A program made the translations under genes and the position numbers. From positions 202,521,729-202,585,728 of the forward strand of contig NC_134568.1 of NCBI RefSeq assembly GCF_050947875.1: 64,000 bases of DNA, read 5' to 3'. Below, piece by piece: positions 1-10,054 of the stretch. Origin of the DNA: Dermacentor variabilis (Eukaryota > Arthropoda > Arachnida > Ixodida > Ixodidae). The notes under the pieces were generated by a model that had not been told where the DNA came from, did no database searches, and worked only from the letters and a program-made list of their open reading frames with translations. The first letter of the stretch is position 1. Each line of letters starts with the position of its first letter.

Positions 1-314
1 GAGATGTTTACGTGGGAACACTGTAGCTTATTGCTTGTAGCAATAAGGACGCCACCCCCTCGAGAGTTTGTGCGATCAGTGCGGAAAAGATTAAAGTTAG
101 GTAGGTTACAAAGAACTTCAGCGTCAGTTATGTTATCAGTCAGCCAGGTCTCTGTCAAGATGAGCAGGTTGCTGCCCGTTGAAGACATGAGGCTGGACAC
201 AAGATCGCTCTTTGGAAGCAGGCTGCGTATGTTGGTGTAGATAACCGAGAGGCAAATATTCTCTCGAGGGGCGGTATCGCACAGATTAGGTTTGTGACGA
301 TGGCGAGGTAAGCG
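1..314 (-). mobile_element. Non-LTR retrotransposon endonuclease fragment (L2/CR1/Jockey group)
   Basis: The minus strand reads open from position 314 down to the window edge and continues beyond it. The translation contains YTNIRSLL followed by LILTETWLTDNI and a later FRTDRTNSRGGGVLIA. These match the N-terminal part of the APE-type endonuclease of L2/CR1/Jockey-group LINEs, where TETWL carries the catalytic Glu and the RTDR...GGGV block follows it. An in-frame stop at 315-317 closes the frame upstream. The rest of the endonuclease and the reverse transcriptase would lie beyond the left edge. The clade is inferred from motif style only. Confidence 0.75.
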
Positions 315-1329
315 CTATGCTATTTCCGTAACCGTTTCTGTGGTGGCATCGAAAGTGTAGCGTTTCTTTCCGAGAAACAAAGTCTTGTATCAGACTTGTA
401 TGGCACAAATTGCTAAGCGCGAATACGCCCTGGTTATCGCGTCCGGCTCTCAGTTGCGCACTGCCGAATGGGCCGGAGTTCGTTCCTCAGTGGTGAAGTT
501 GTATTTGCCTTTACCATTTGCTAAGGATGAAGGTGAGGAAGAGAATCTGAACAACTTCAATCCATGCGCGTGATCAGCATGGCAAAATTTGACAATCCAC
601 CAAGGTGGCGAGAATATTCAGCAGATATTGATGGGCGACTTCTTGAACGCTTCATGCTCGTTCCTTGTGCAAGACACCTTGAACTGAATGGCGTCGCTGC
701 CATAATGAATTGTAGAGCGCTATGGAGGCACCATAAATATGAGTAAGGCGAGATCTGTTGAAAGGGACCATAGTTCCAGAACTTGCATATGAAAACTCGG
801 TGTTATGTTTAAAATCCGAAGTGCAATCGGGACGAAAGTATAATCAGAGGTCTGTCGGAATGCTAGCTCTAGGATGCGCTCTAAAAACTACAAACTATAG
901 GTAGTACATGGAGACATGGGCTGGGACTCCTTCGAAGTACGGGAGGCCCAGAGCGAAATATGCTTCTTAACACGACTGAGGAATATGAAAGGAAATAAAC
1001 GCGAGACTGGCACTTACTTGGTTACCAGTACAGGAAAAACGTCGACTCGCGTTGAAGAAAAAAAAAAAAACCAGGAAATCAGCCAGTAAATATAACGTTA
1101 ACGGCGTGAGTAGCGGCAAGAAAAAGACCATTGAACGCGAAGTTAGAGATGCAGAAACATCATACGGCATAGGCTCGATGGAAAATAACGAGTGATGGAG
1201 CTACTATATTAAGCAGAAAAAAATGAAATCGCAAAGAACAACAAAATGTTTTACAATAGTTTAAAGGGTAGTGCACTACTTTTCGAAGCTAGATCAAGTT
1301 GTGTAGCAGTGGCATAGGAACATGGTTAC
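315..1329. other. No recognised gene or element
   Basis: Short open frames on both strands show no domain that I recognise. The stretch has a poly-A tract near 1058-1070 and otherwise ordinary AT-rich composition. It could be an intron or intergenic DNA upstream of the transporter exons. Confidence 0.4.
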
Positions 1330-1456
1330 AACGGCGCGTTTTGAGGACAGGACACAGAATGCACACAGGACAGACGCCGAATCCTGTGTGCATTCTTGTG
1401 TCCGTGTCTCTCCTATGTGCATTTTTTTCTGTTCCCTGTCCTCAAAACGCGCCGTT
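1330..1456. repeat. Foldback (palindromic) repeat, MITE-like
   Basis: A 22-bp arm at 1330-1351 is repeated as a perfect reverse complement at 1435-1456. Inside it, a second inverted pair lies at about 1352-1371 and 1383-1402, differing by one extra T on the right. The whole 127 bp can fold into a near-complete hairpin with a short loop. This is typical of a foldback MITE or hairpin-ended element. No coding capacity is visible. Confidence 0.6.
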
Positions 1457-1699
1457 ATAAACATGTTTCATCAAGCCAGCAACGAACTTGCCCATCTAAG
1501 TCTGCTAATGGTATGGGAAATTTGCCGATGGCGGTTATACATACTGGGTGTCCGAAAAGTAACTGTGCAATGAGAAAGTAAACAAAAACATCATAATAAT
1601 TGTGAATGACATCGCAGTTTAACGTGCAATATGATAGCGTAAGAGCGTTAGTTAGTCTGATAACGTCTGCGGGATGTCTGTGAGCTGCCCACAAGGACG

Positions 1700-1870
1700 G
1701 GTGTACGAGAACAATCCTCGCACACCGTGCAGGCGCTACAGGCAGTCATTACCCAGCACATCGCACAGATAACTCCAGTGTCCGTTCACAGAGCGTTTAA
1801 CGGTATGCAGCGCTGTGTGCAGACATCATGTCTTCAAGCCGGTGCTGGACATTTTCAATATCTCCCATTA
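1700..1870 (+). pseudogene. Possible DDE transposase C-terminal remnant
   Basis: One plus-strand frame reads VQALQAVITQ, then a run of hydrophobic and charged residues, then AGAGHFQYL before a stop. Many arthropod DDE transposase ORFs end in a segment like RCIEAGGGHFEHL, and this resembles that tail. There is no catalytic core, so the call rests on this short resemblance alone and could be chance. Confidence 0.3.
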
Positions 1871-1960
1871 TCGCTGCACTGCCGTAAGTAAAACTTCAAA
1901 TCTTAAGACCACCATGCATATGGCACTGCATACTTACTTTTTCTGCACCCACTACATAGC

Positions 1961-2223
1961 GTGTGGAAACATGAATTAATTCTGGGGTATTACATGCCAA
2001 AAGCACAATTTGATCATGAAGCGCGCCGTAATGAGGGGCTCCGGATTAACGTTGACCACCAGGGTATCTTTAACGTACCCCCCAACGCACGGGACACGGG
2101 CGTTTTTGCATTTCGCCCACATCCAAATGCGACTTCCGTGGCCGGGATTTGATCCCACGACCTCGTGCTTAGGAGCGCAACACCATAGCCGCTAAGCCAC
2201 CATGGCGAGTATGTGTGGAAACA
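1961..2223 (-). repeat. tRNA-derived SINE (tick Ruka-like), antisense, with 11-bp target duplication
   Basis: On the minus strand the element starts with a tRNA-like head. TGGCTTAGCGGCTATGG resembles the pol III A box and GGGATCAAATCCC resembles the B box. The body ends with the conserved tick SINE tail (hallmark GTTAAAGATACCC and CGGAGCCCCTCATTACGG). The same 11-bp word GTGTGGAAACA flanks it at 1961-1971 and 2213-2223, which marks a clean L1-type insertion. Family assignment is from general knowledge of ixodid SINEs. Confidence 0.85.
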
Positions 2224-2339
2224 GCGCAGAAACCACAGAGCAGTATATTGATAGCAAGCCACAATATCCAAACCGAGCTAAATGGGGTCGTCATTACCCT
2301 ACTCGTGGCCCTGGGCTTTAATAATGGAAAGAAAGTGTG

Positions 2340-2363
2340 AATGTGTCTGTGGTGGAGATCAGT

Positions 2364-2396
<33 letters not shown>

Positions 2397-2512
2397 GGGA
2401 AGAGAAAAGGCAGGACGGTTAGCCAGATGGGTAGATCCGGTTTGCTACCCTACGCTCAGGAGAGATGGGAGGTAAAGTGATAGCAAAGTAGAGATAAAGG
2501 AAGAAAGGAGCA
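2340..2512 (-). mobile_element. 3' tail module of an RNase H-bearing LINE, antisense
   Basis: A (GA)n run at about 2363-2388 is followed by the motifs GGCAGGACGGTTAGCC and GGTTTGCTACCCTACG. The same module recurs at 10690-10790, 31415-31545, 50490-50600 and 50925-51065. In the plus-strand copies it lies directly downstream of RNase H coding sequence, so this is a detached LINE 3' untranslated tail in reverse orientation. No coding part was recognised next to it here. Confidence 0.6.
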
Positions 2513-3441
2513 TATACATTTATGGCTGTAGTATTGGTGGCGTAAAGGCGGGAATTAGAGAATGAAAAGAACGATACTTTTCAGGGCAATGCACTTTTCT
2601 TTAGGGTTCGATGGTTTGTGAACATGAACAACGGATATTAAGGGCCTATAATAAACGGAGAAGAAAGGTAAGAATGACGGGATTAATGACATCAGTGACC
2701 GCCCAATCCGTACTTGAATCCATCAACGTCCTTGTGTAGTTTAAGTATCCGAAAGCCGGCTTTGTTCAGGAGGTGTCGTTTGCCTTGTATGCGATGAGAT
2801 CGTAGTGCAAGGATCATCATCACCGCCACCGTGTGAATTAGTGCCTGGTCTAGACAGACGGCGTGATAAACATGCCATCGGGACCTTGTTTATTTGCGAG
2901 GAGTCTCTGGCGGGGTCATAAAGTCGGATGGCTGCACTAGATGTCGTCAGTGATAACGGTTACGTTTTGTGGTTGAGGTAGAGGCAACTTTTGTGGGAAA
3001 CAAATGTCGGCAGTTCCGCTATTGAGGTCATCGCACAGCTTTAAGCCCGTCTGAGCGGGGGCACATTAGTGGATGTGCGTGCTTTTTCTGCTGCACGAAA
3101 CTATTCACGGAACACATCCGCATATTTTACGTCTTGTTCGTCCCAGTCGCGTGTCAAGGTATTTCGGGAATCATCTCAGTTTGCAATGCCTGTTTGGCAA
3201 AACTGAAGCACCTAGCTAATCGGTTCCTCCACCTGTCGTCGTGTATTTCGAACAACCTTGTCCCAGCATTTCGAACAACATATTGAATCCCGTTGACCTG
3301 TTGACCTTCAGGCATAAAATAAGTGCCAGAGTTTCCCCCACTATACTTGTATCTTGTTGAAATTCTACCCCCATCGTATTTGTAGAGCTCTAGTTTGGTT
3401 AGTAAAAAATATGTCGTTGTGTGTGTGGTTGCAGAAATACG
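2513..3441. other. No recognised gene or element
   Basis: Possibly the remainder of a LINE 3' region. A 101-codon open frame on the minus strand (3154-3459) overlaps the left end of the next transposon and has no recognisable domain. Nothing here can be named. Confidence 0.35.
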
Positions 3442-3699
3442 TAGGGTAAGGTGGGGCAAGATGCCACAGCAATTTACAAGTGATTATCTTTTTTTACTTC
3501 ATTCAACACCATAAAACAACAAAACAGGAACATTATTTTGGGCACAAGATATGGGTATGTTGCCGCTATTCAAAAGTTTAAGAAAAAAATAAGACGTCAC
3601 AATTGTGTCATTTTGCACCAACCTGCGGGACAAAATGAGACGCCACGTGGGGCAAAACGAGACCGTCTAAAAAATTGATGTAGTTTCTTTCTTATAGGT

Positions 3700-4250
3700 G
3701 AAGCACTTGAAATTCACTCCGTGAGCACCCAGGTAGTCTTCACGAATCCACTGTTTTACACTCCGCGCACTGGATCCAAACAGAGCCTGGCGCTGTGGTG
3801 CTCCACAAGCGCTTGCAGATCAAGCACCGCCGGTCTTCCTTTATGCTGTTGTTGCACTTTCTTGAACGTTCGCGCTATACTGGCTCATTAAATGAATGAA
3901 AGCTAGATCTGTCCTCACGAGTCTTCTTCGCCTCTTCCTATCTTCTAGGCTTTTCACGGCTTTCGTCATGGTCAACTTGGCTTTGTGAGGTGATCACGTT
4001 AGAAGTGTGCTAGCTTTAGAATTCCTTGCCTTGGCCTTTCCTAGTTTCGGCACTGGAGAAATCTCATGGAAAGTAACGCCTGTCAGAATACTTCTCTCGT
4101 TCTTGGTGTTGCTCGACGAGGCTATGTCAGCGTTAGCGTCTTCATCCTTTTCCATATTCTCTCCGGTTACGCTGGTGGACAGCGGCTCGTCAAACTCGGG
4201 GTTATCTAGAACAGTGCATCTTTCGTGTCGTTTTCATCTTAAGAAGCTCT
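3700..4250 (-). pseudogene. C-terminal part of a pogo/Tigger-like transposase, broken
   Basis: The minus-strand frame reads through an acidic stretch, then TGVTFHEISPVPK, a basic AKARNSKA segment and LLT-stop-SPHKAKL. This layout (FHEISPVP, basic linker, TSSPHKxxL) is typical of the region after the DDE domain in pogo/jerky-like transposases of arthropods and other animals. Further on, in another frame, CLICKRLW...WIQCAECK resembles the degenerate PHD-type zinc finger that often ends these proteins. The stop replaces a conserved Ser (TCA to TGA type change), and a frameshift separates the finger. The catalytic domain is not present next to it; the LINE insertion begins at about 4251. Not functional. 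Confidence 0.65.
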
Positions 4251-5129
4251 AGATGATGGAAAAGTAAGGGAACCGTCGGTGTATTCTATGCTTCAACTGT
4301 ACAAAGCGCTCTTCATGGGTTTCTTGCGTTACAGCCCTCGGTACTGTTAAGCACCCGGAGGACAAATCTCGGAGTGCTTGAGAGCGTGCAAGCTCAAGCG
4401 CTTAGAACATGTCTGGGTGTACGATGATGCGCTTCAACAGCCGCAACAATTGCCATCGCTAGGGAACATCCCATCAGTACGTATGTCGAGACATTTTTTA
4501 GAAATCTTCTTCGACACTTTTCCCGACTCCAGTCTCAACGCCTTGCCTCTCTCTAGGAAAGTAGACCAGATGCAATTTTTTTCGGGCATTGTAGCTTCGA
4601 ACCGATCCTCTTCCATCCGATTTCACGCCTGTAGTACGATCACCTTGACCTTTGTGGCGTCTCTGGCAGCCACAAGTGCGGCTTTACATTCCAGGACTTG
4701 GAACGAAATCCGACTTGCCAACCTGTGCCCTGAATCAAGTCGCTCTACATCTAATGCATGATTCATACTCCAATCGAGTTCACGTTTATACAGATGGCTC
4801 TTCCACTCTAACCAGCTCTACTGGTGCGGTGGGCATACCGTCGATGACAATCTGCAAGAAGTTCAAGATGAGCCGCGTCACAACATCGACAGGATCCGAA
4901 CTTACCGCTCTCCGTAGCGCAGTGCTATATGTGCAGCAACAATCACCAAATCACTGGGCTATATTCTGTGATTCAAAGGCAGCCCTGCAATCACTCTCAT
5001 CTGCTCTGCGCCGCAGCCCACATGAACAATTGGTAGCAGAAATACGATTACGCCACCATCAAGTGGTGGACGGAGACCACGACATTGTATTTTAGTGACT
5101 GCCTGGGCACTGCAACATTACTGGCAATG
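4251..5129 (+). mobile_element. RNase H-bearing LINE, left half (RT thumb and RNase H N-terminus)
   Basis: The plus strand reads MLQLYKALFMGFLRYS, then after frameshifts SVQAQALRTCLGV and a CASTAATIA-like segment; this is the thumb region after the reverse transcriptase of I-type LINEs. RNase H follows: the first catalytic Asp lies in YTDGSS (Asp codon 4793-4795), Glu in SELTALRSA and Asp in FCDSKAALQS. In the last segment the expected FQW reads F-stop-stop, then LPGHCNITGN. The sequence is interrupted at 5129 by a hAT element and resumes at 10055. It is 5'-truncated and decayed. A homologous thumb piece lies at 35296-35600. Confidence 0.85.
5122..5129. repeat. 8-bp target-site duplication, left copy (hAT)
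   Basis: TGGCAATG directly precedes the CAGGGGCGTAGCCAG terminus and is repeated exactly at 10055-10062, just after the other terminus. An 8-bp duplication is the hallmark of hAT-superfamily integration. Confidence 0.85.
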
Positions 5130-5159
5130 CAGGGGCGTAGCCAGGGGGGGGGGCCTTAT

Positions 5160-6430
5160 GGGGCTTCAGCCCCCCCCCCCCCGAAATTTTTTCGTGCTGC
5201 CCATGCACCGCCCAGCCCACCCAAGCAATCCCCGGTGCCGGAAATCATTCTGAATTTTTTCTAGATTGTCTTTTTTCACGCTGGAAAAGACATTTCAGTG
5301 TGAACCTTGCGAACTAGGGCTGGATTTCGCGGCAGCGCCCATGCACCGGGAGTCACATAACGCCAAGCAGCCCCATCCGAGCACAAAGTTTCAAGGCGTT
5401 TTGATGGCGAACGGGCTCGCCATGGCATCTTCCGGAGGCCGCGAAATCAACACAACGCATGGATATCAATACCGAAATTTATGGGCATAAAGTTCTCAAA
5501 CTTTTGATGTGAAAGGTGCAGTGACATTTCCAAAGTTGTGCTTTAGATGTTCAATTGCGGAACTTTGTGGGTTTGATGTTACTATAAATATTGGACGCCA
5601 AAGGTGCATTGACTTTTCTAAAGTCTTACATCGGACCATACAACGAGACAAGTCAAATCAACACACTATAAGACCAGTTGACAAAGCCAGCAGCGAGGTC
5701 GGATGAGATGAAGCGTTGTGGTGGTTCATTTGTGCCGTCATGACACATAAAAAAATATCAACATTTTTATTCACCTACGCCAAAGCATCCATGTCAAGAC
5801 ACTAAAGTCAGCCAAGGTAACTACGTTCTTATTTATTTCTTCTACTTCGACTTTTGTTAGCGAGGACACATTGAGCCTCTTCATTTTTTTTTTGTCCTCG
5901 CTATCCTACCCGCGGGCTGCTAGAGGTATCCAGAGCGAATACGTTTTTTTTCTCGTCTCGCTCCGACCACCGCGCGGCGCACTTCGGTGCGCGTTCGCGT
6001 TTCTCTGGCAGAGTGGATTTTCGCCTGGCAGAGTTTTGGGCACTTTCTGGCTAGCAGACGAGAAAAATAAACTATCGTCGTTCGCCGCCATCACTGTGGG
6101 GACTCGACGAATTGCATCGCGTTCGCTTGAGCGCAGCCTCTCCGGAAAGTCTTGTCTCGCCAGTGTAGGATACCGAGCAGTATGCGTATGGTTCCCGCGG
6201 GACCAAGTGTCTCACGTTTTCTTCAATATTCTTTCGGTAGCTACATTAGGTGGCCAAAGTAGGCATTCGATTGTGGCCAACATACTTTGCGCTTTTTCAT
6301 TTCGGCACCCCAGCCCCACAAAAGAAAAAAAAAGACATTGTTGTGGCGCAGCGAATTGTCGTATGGTGAAAGTTCGATTTTGTTACTTCTTCTTTTAGGG
6401 ATGGTAATGGGCCACGGGACGCTTCAGTTG
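5160..6430. other. Left arm of the hAT element, non-coding
   Basis: The stretch begins with long G and C runs (5145-5153 and 5170-5182), then an AT-rich part. From about 5850 to 6400 it becomes GC-rich with poly-T tracts. A 175-codon open frame at 5871-6398 is low in complexity (start and end are Phe-rich) and has no recognisable domain, so I do not call it a gene. Confidence 0.45.
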
Positions 6431-6439
6431 CGGATAGTC

Positions 6440-6790
6440 TTATTATATAGTATTGCGATAACAATTATATGGACACTCCATGCGCATTCCTGCCGTCGCA
6501 GTCGCCCTCATGTTTCGTATAAAGTCCAAGGGCGATACTATCTTAACCGCGCGCCGCATGCTGTATGTGCGAGTGAAAACGCAGGAAGGGGGATGGGGGG
6601 CTGGAATGGGTGATACGACGATGGTGTCTCAGTCTTGTGTGCGCAAAAGAGAAAAGCGGGGAGCAAGCGCGCCGCTTTCCGTCGCGCGCGATACATCGGG
6701 GGGAGTGGATGGAATGGGGGTGCGATCTAAGATTCTGGGAATCTCTGATTGCGCAACATGTTTATTTGCCTTGTTTGACGCATTGTATAC
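6440..6790 (+). repeat. Dispersed GC-rich repeat 'family A', 5' part
   Basis: Hallmarks are TTATATGGACACTCCATGCG, then ATAAAGTCCAAGGGCGATA, GCGCGCCGCATGCTGTATG and AAAGCGGGGAGCAAGCGCG, in that order. The same order occurs in copies at 35650-36330 (minus), 48400-48760 (minus) and 52440-52780 (plus). The family seems widespread in ticks, but I cannot assign it to a transposon class. It has no coding capacity. Confidence 0.65.
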
Positions 6791-7135
6791 AAGTGACTTC
6801 TTTAGATACGTAGATTTATTGGAGACTTATACGTATATTTAAATATGTTGTTGCGGGGCTTTGTGTATACGTGCAGTGAACTTTGTTTCCAGTGACACTT
6901 TCTTGCCTTTTATCAAGCTGTATCTTCGCATTTGTATATTCCATTGTATCTTCGAATTTCTAATGTACGAAGGCGAGTAAAATGAAAGTGAGCCAACCCA
7001 CCCCGCGCAATAATTGTTCGGTCCATTATCTGCGAGGCATGCACGTGACACAGAGGCATCTCTCTATTACAAAAGTGACACGCAGGTGTGAGTATCAAGG
7101 TTGTTTAATGCTCTCATACACTGGGTTGAACATGG

Positions 7136-8207
7136 TTGCGCGACATAATGGACGCTCTAGAAGTTGAGCAGCGTGGTGCCCTGAGGTTTCTGGCAGTTGA
7201 AGGTATTTCCCAAAAAGAAATCAGTCGCCTTATGGCTGCCGCGTACGTTGAACATCGCATTTCATTGGCCACTCTGAAGCGTTCGAGCAAATCGTTCAAA
7301 GAAGGACGTGAAAGTTGCAAGACGATCCAAAACCCGGCCAAAGCCATCGTGCAATCACCCCTAACAGAATTGCAAAGGTTGATGAGCTGATGAGACAAGA
7401 ACGGAGGATAAGCATCGATGAACTGGCAGAGCGTGTGAACATCAGTCATAGTTCGGTTCACGTCATAATTCATGAACATTCGGTTATCCGCTCTTGTATG
7501 CGCAATGGTTGCCCAAGATTTTGAACTATCGTCAGAAGACGGAGAAGTTCAGCGCTGCTTTGACTCATCTGATCCGGTATCACAATAAGGGTGACGACTT
7601 CTTGTCTCCAATTGTGATTGGGGACGGACCATGGTGCCACTTCTACGAGCCTGAAATATGACAGCAAAGCTTACAGTGGAAGCATTCGAATTCACCACCC
7701 CCAAGAAAGGAAACGCCGTCATTTCCCCAGGAAAGGTGTTGTTGACTTTTGTTTCGATCGACAGGGGCCATTAGTGATAGAATTTGCTAAATCTTGAGAG
7801 TCTATCAATTTGTTTCGTTATCGTAAAACCAGATCGCAGCCAGATCGGCTGCGTGTCCCAATCAAGAATAAACTACGTGGAAAATTGACGAATGGGGTCA
7901 TCTTGTTCCACGACAATGCCGTCCCAATGTCGCTGATGTGGTTAATACAAAACTGGCAATGTTCAAGTGGGAAACGCTGCAACATCCGCCATACAGCCCA
8001 GACCTGTCGCCTTGCGGCTTCCACTTTTTTGGAGCATTTGAAAAAAAAAAACAGCTCAAACGAACCAGATTCGTGTCGGACGATGTCGTGAAAGAGTCAG
8101 TTGCAGACTTTTTGAAGCAGCAACCCAAGGAATTTAATGAGACGGGAATCACGCGACTCGTTAGACAACGGCACAAATGTCTAAATGATCATGCAGACTA
8201 CTTTTAA
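7136..8207 (+). pseudogene. Mariner transposase pseudogene
   Basis: The N-terminal helix-turn-helix region is readable as RFLAVEGISQKEISRLM, followed by RISIDELAERVNISHSSVH (second HTH). The catalytic domain is broken by several frameshifts and stops. GDGPWCHFYEPE corresponds to the first Asp motif, FHDNAVP to the second Asp, and PPYSPDLSPCGFHFFG to the third. There the catalytic Asp expected after SPC/S is replaced by Gly. The C-terminal end reads through to DHADYF and a stop at 8207. Length matches a normal ~345-residue mariner transposase. The copy is inactive and lies inside the hAT element. Terminal repeats were not delimited. Confidence 0.9.
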
Positions 8208-8209
8208 AT

Positions 8210-9020
8210 AAGGTACCCCGTTTATCATATATTCGCATTGGCTGACTTTCATTTGACTCGCCCTCGTTTATTTTGCAGAACTCCTGCTTCTTATACATGC
8301 GCTATGTTGCGGCTATAATTTCGGTGCAATTACTCACGATACACGACCGGTGACAGCAGCTCCTGCGTAATACATTAGAACAAACGAGAACGTCATTGAG
8401 ATTTTTCACTGGCCGTTGCATATGTGCAAGAATCTAAACAAGGTTCTTGAATGACAAAGTTTCATTACAATATTTGTCCGCAGCTTGTTAATTTCATGGC
8501 CTTTACATTTTTCATATCAGCGGCATGCTTTGCCTTGCTGGCTTCGAACTGATATAGTTCTAAAGTTCGTGTGATATTTTATTTACTTATTGAATAGAGA
8601 AAAAACATGGCAGCATGGATATCGGTTATTCTGGGCACAATTTTTCGCACATACAAAATTTTTTTATGAAAAAATACATATTTTACTTGTTTTGACAGTG
8701 CGTAGCGTTCAGGAATTCGTTGCAGCACATTTAGCAATGACAATAGAGTTATTATTAATGTATTTGATCCCCAGACAACTTGTTTAAGAGGAAGCTATAG
8801 CTCGCGCCCAACTTCGACGCGGCCTATTCAAATACACGTAAAACGCAGAAACGTTTTTCTGTGATAACCCCCGGATCGCTTTAATGAAATTTGTTGCATT
8901 TGAGAGAGAAAGATCTATTCTAGTGTCTGTTCGAAGCGGAATTTCGATTTAGGGCCTGAACATTATTTAAATATTTTGAAAAATTAGAAAGTTAAAAAAA
9001 AGAAGCATGGCGTTTACAAA
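8210..9020. other. Unassigned interior of the hAT element
   Basis: AT-rich sequence without a recognisable coding frame or repeat. It may be the mariner 3' end plus the hAT interior. Confidence 0.35.
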
Positions 9021-9560
9021 CTAATAGCTCTGCATCAAGCACACATGTCGCTGTTCAGTAAACGGCATCTAGTAAACAGCAGGTTGCCACTATCCCTCAA
9101 AAGGAAAGTGTACAACAGCTGTGTGTTACCAGTACTCACATATGGGGCAGAAACCTGGAGGCTTACGAAAAGGGTTCTGCTGGAATTGAGGACGACGCAA
9201 CGAGCTATGGGAAGAAGAATGATGGGTGTAACGTTAAGGGATAAGAAAAGAGCAGATTGGGTGAGGCAACAAACGCGGGTAAACGACATCTTAGTTGAAA
9301 TCAAGAAAAAGAAATGGGCATGGGCAGGACATGTAATGAGGAGGGAAGATAACCGATGGTCATTAAGGGTTACGGACTGGATTCCAAGGGAAGGGAAGCG
9401 TAGCAGGGGGCGGCAGAAAGTTAGGTGGGCGGATGAAATTAAGATGTTTGCAGGGACAACATGGCCACAATTAGTACATGACCGGGGTAGTCGGAGAAGT
9501 ATGGGAGAGGCCTTTGCCCTGCAGTGGGCGTAACTAGGCTGATGATGATGATGATGATTA
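9020..9560 (+). mobile_element. RTE-type LINE, 3' end (RT C-terminus) with (ATG)n tail
   Basis: One frame from 9045 to 9533 reads PLSLKRKVYNSCVLPVLTYG, AETWRLTK, RRMMGVTLRDKKR, WAGHVMRREDNRW, WIPREGKRSRGRQKVRW and ends FALQWA-stop. This is the conserved C-terminal segment after the reverse transcriptase in RTE-like elements. The microsatellite tail (GAT)n at 9539-9558 follows directly, as usual for this clade. The frame is uninterrupted, so this 5'-truncated copy is fairly young. A related, longer copy lies antisense at 44552-48290. Confidence 0.8.
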
Positions 9561-10054
9561 TAACAGTCAAAGCGGTCAAATTTGGTTTGTCAATTTGTAT
9601 CTTACGTGAATTGGTTACGTTGTGTACAAGGATTCTGCGAAAGCCGTATTTCCATAATGCTAAATTTCTTGAGATTCACGCGTAACATAGAAATTTTGTC
9701 CGCTGTAAACGTACTATTAGGTGCAATTGACAGAATTGTGATATCACTTTTCGTTGCTGAGTTACATAGTTTTAAGCTTGATAGTTTAGATTGCGGAAAA
9801 TTTGCGATTTTGGTAAATTTTGAATAAAGAATTGACAACCTAAATGAAGAATTCGAAACAAACAGTCACTGGAATTGAAGTGTTTCTTTTGAATGCAACA
9901 AACCTCGTCAAATTTGGTGCATTGTTGGCCGAGAAAAACGAATTCTCCTTCTACATGTATTTAGATACGAGCACCCGAGCTAAAGCTTCCTCTTAAGGAG
10001 GAGACCGAGCTGCAATGTGAGCCCCCCCGAACGTAATATCTGGCTACGCCACTG

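Larger units (their letters stand above)
5130..10054. mobile_element. Non-autonomous hAT-type element, 4.9 kb, with internal insertions
   Basis: The left terminus is CAGGGGCGTAGCCAG, and the reverse complement of the right terminus is CAGTGGCGTAGCCAG (14 of 15 match). Exact TGGCAATG copies flank the element. Removing it rejoins the RNase H frame of the host LINE (ITGN, then GNESAGKAAREAH), which confirms the boundaries. No hAT transposase is visible. The inside holds a G/C-homopolymer-rich left arm, a family A repeat copy (6440-6790), a mariner pseudogene (7136-8207) and an RTE-type LINE end (9020-9560). Much of the length therefore comes from later insertions. Confidence 0.8.

Noticed and set aside
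5871..6398. 175-codon open frame in the hAT arm
   Set aside because: Low complexity, no domain, lies in non-coding transposon arm.
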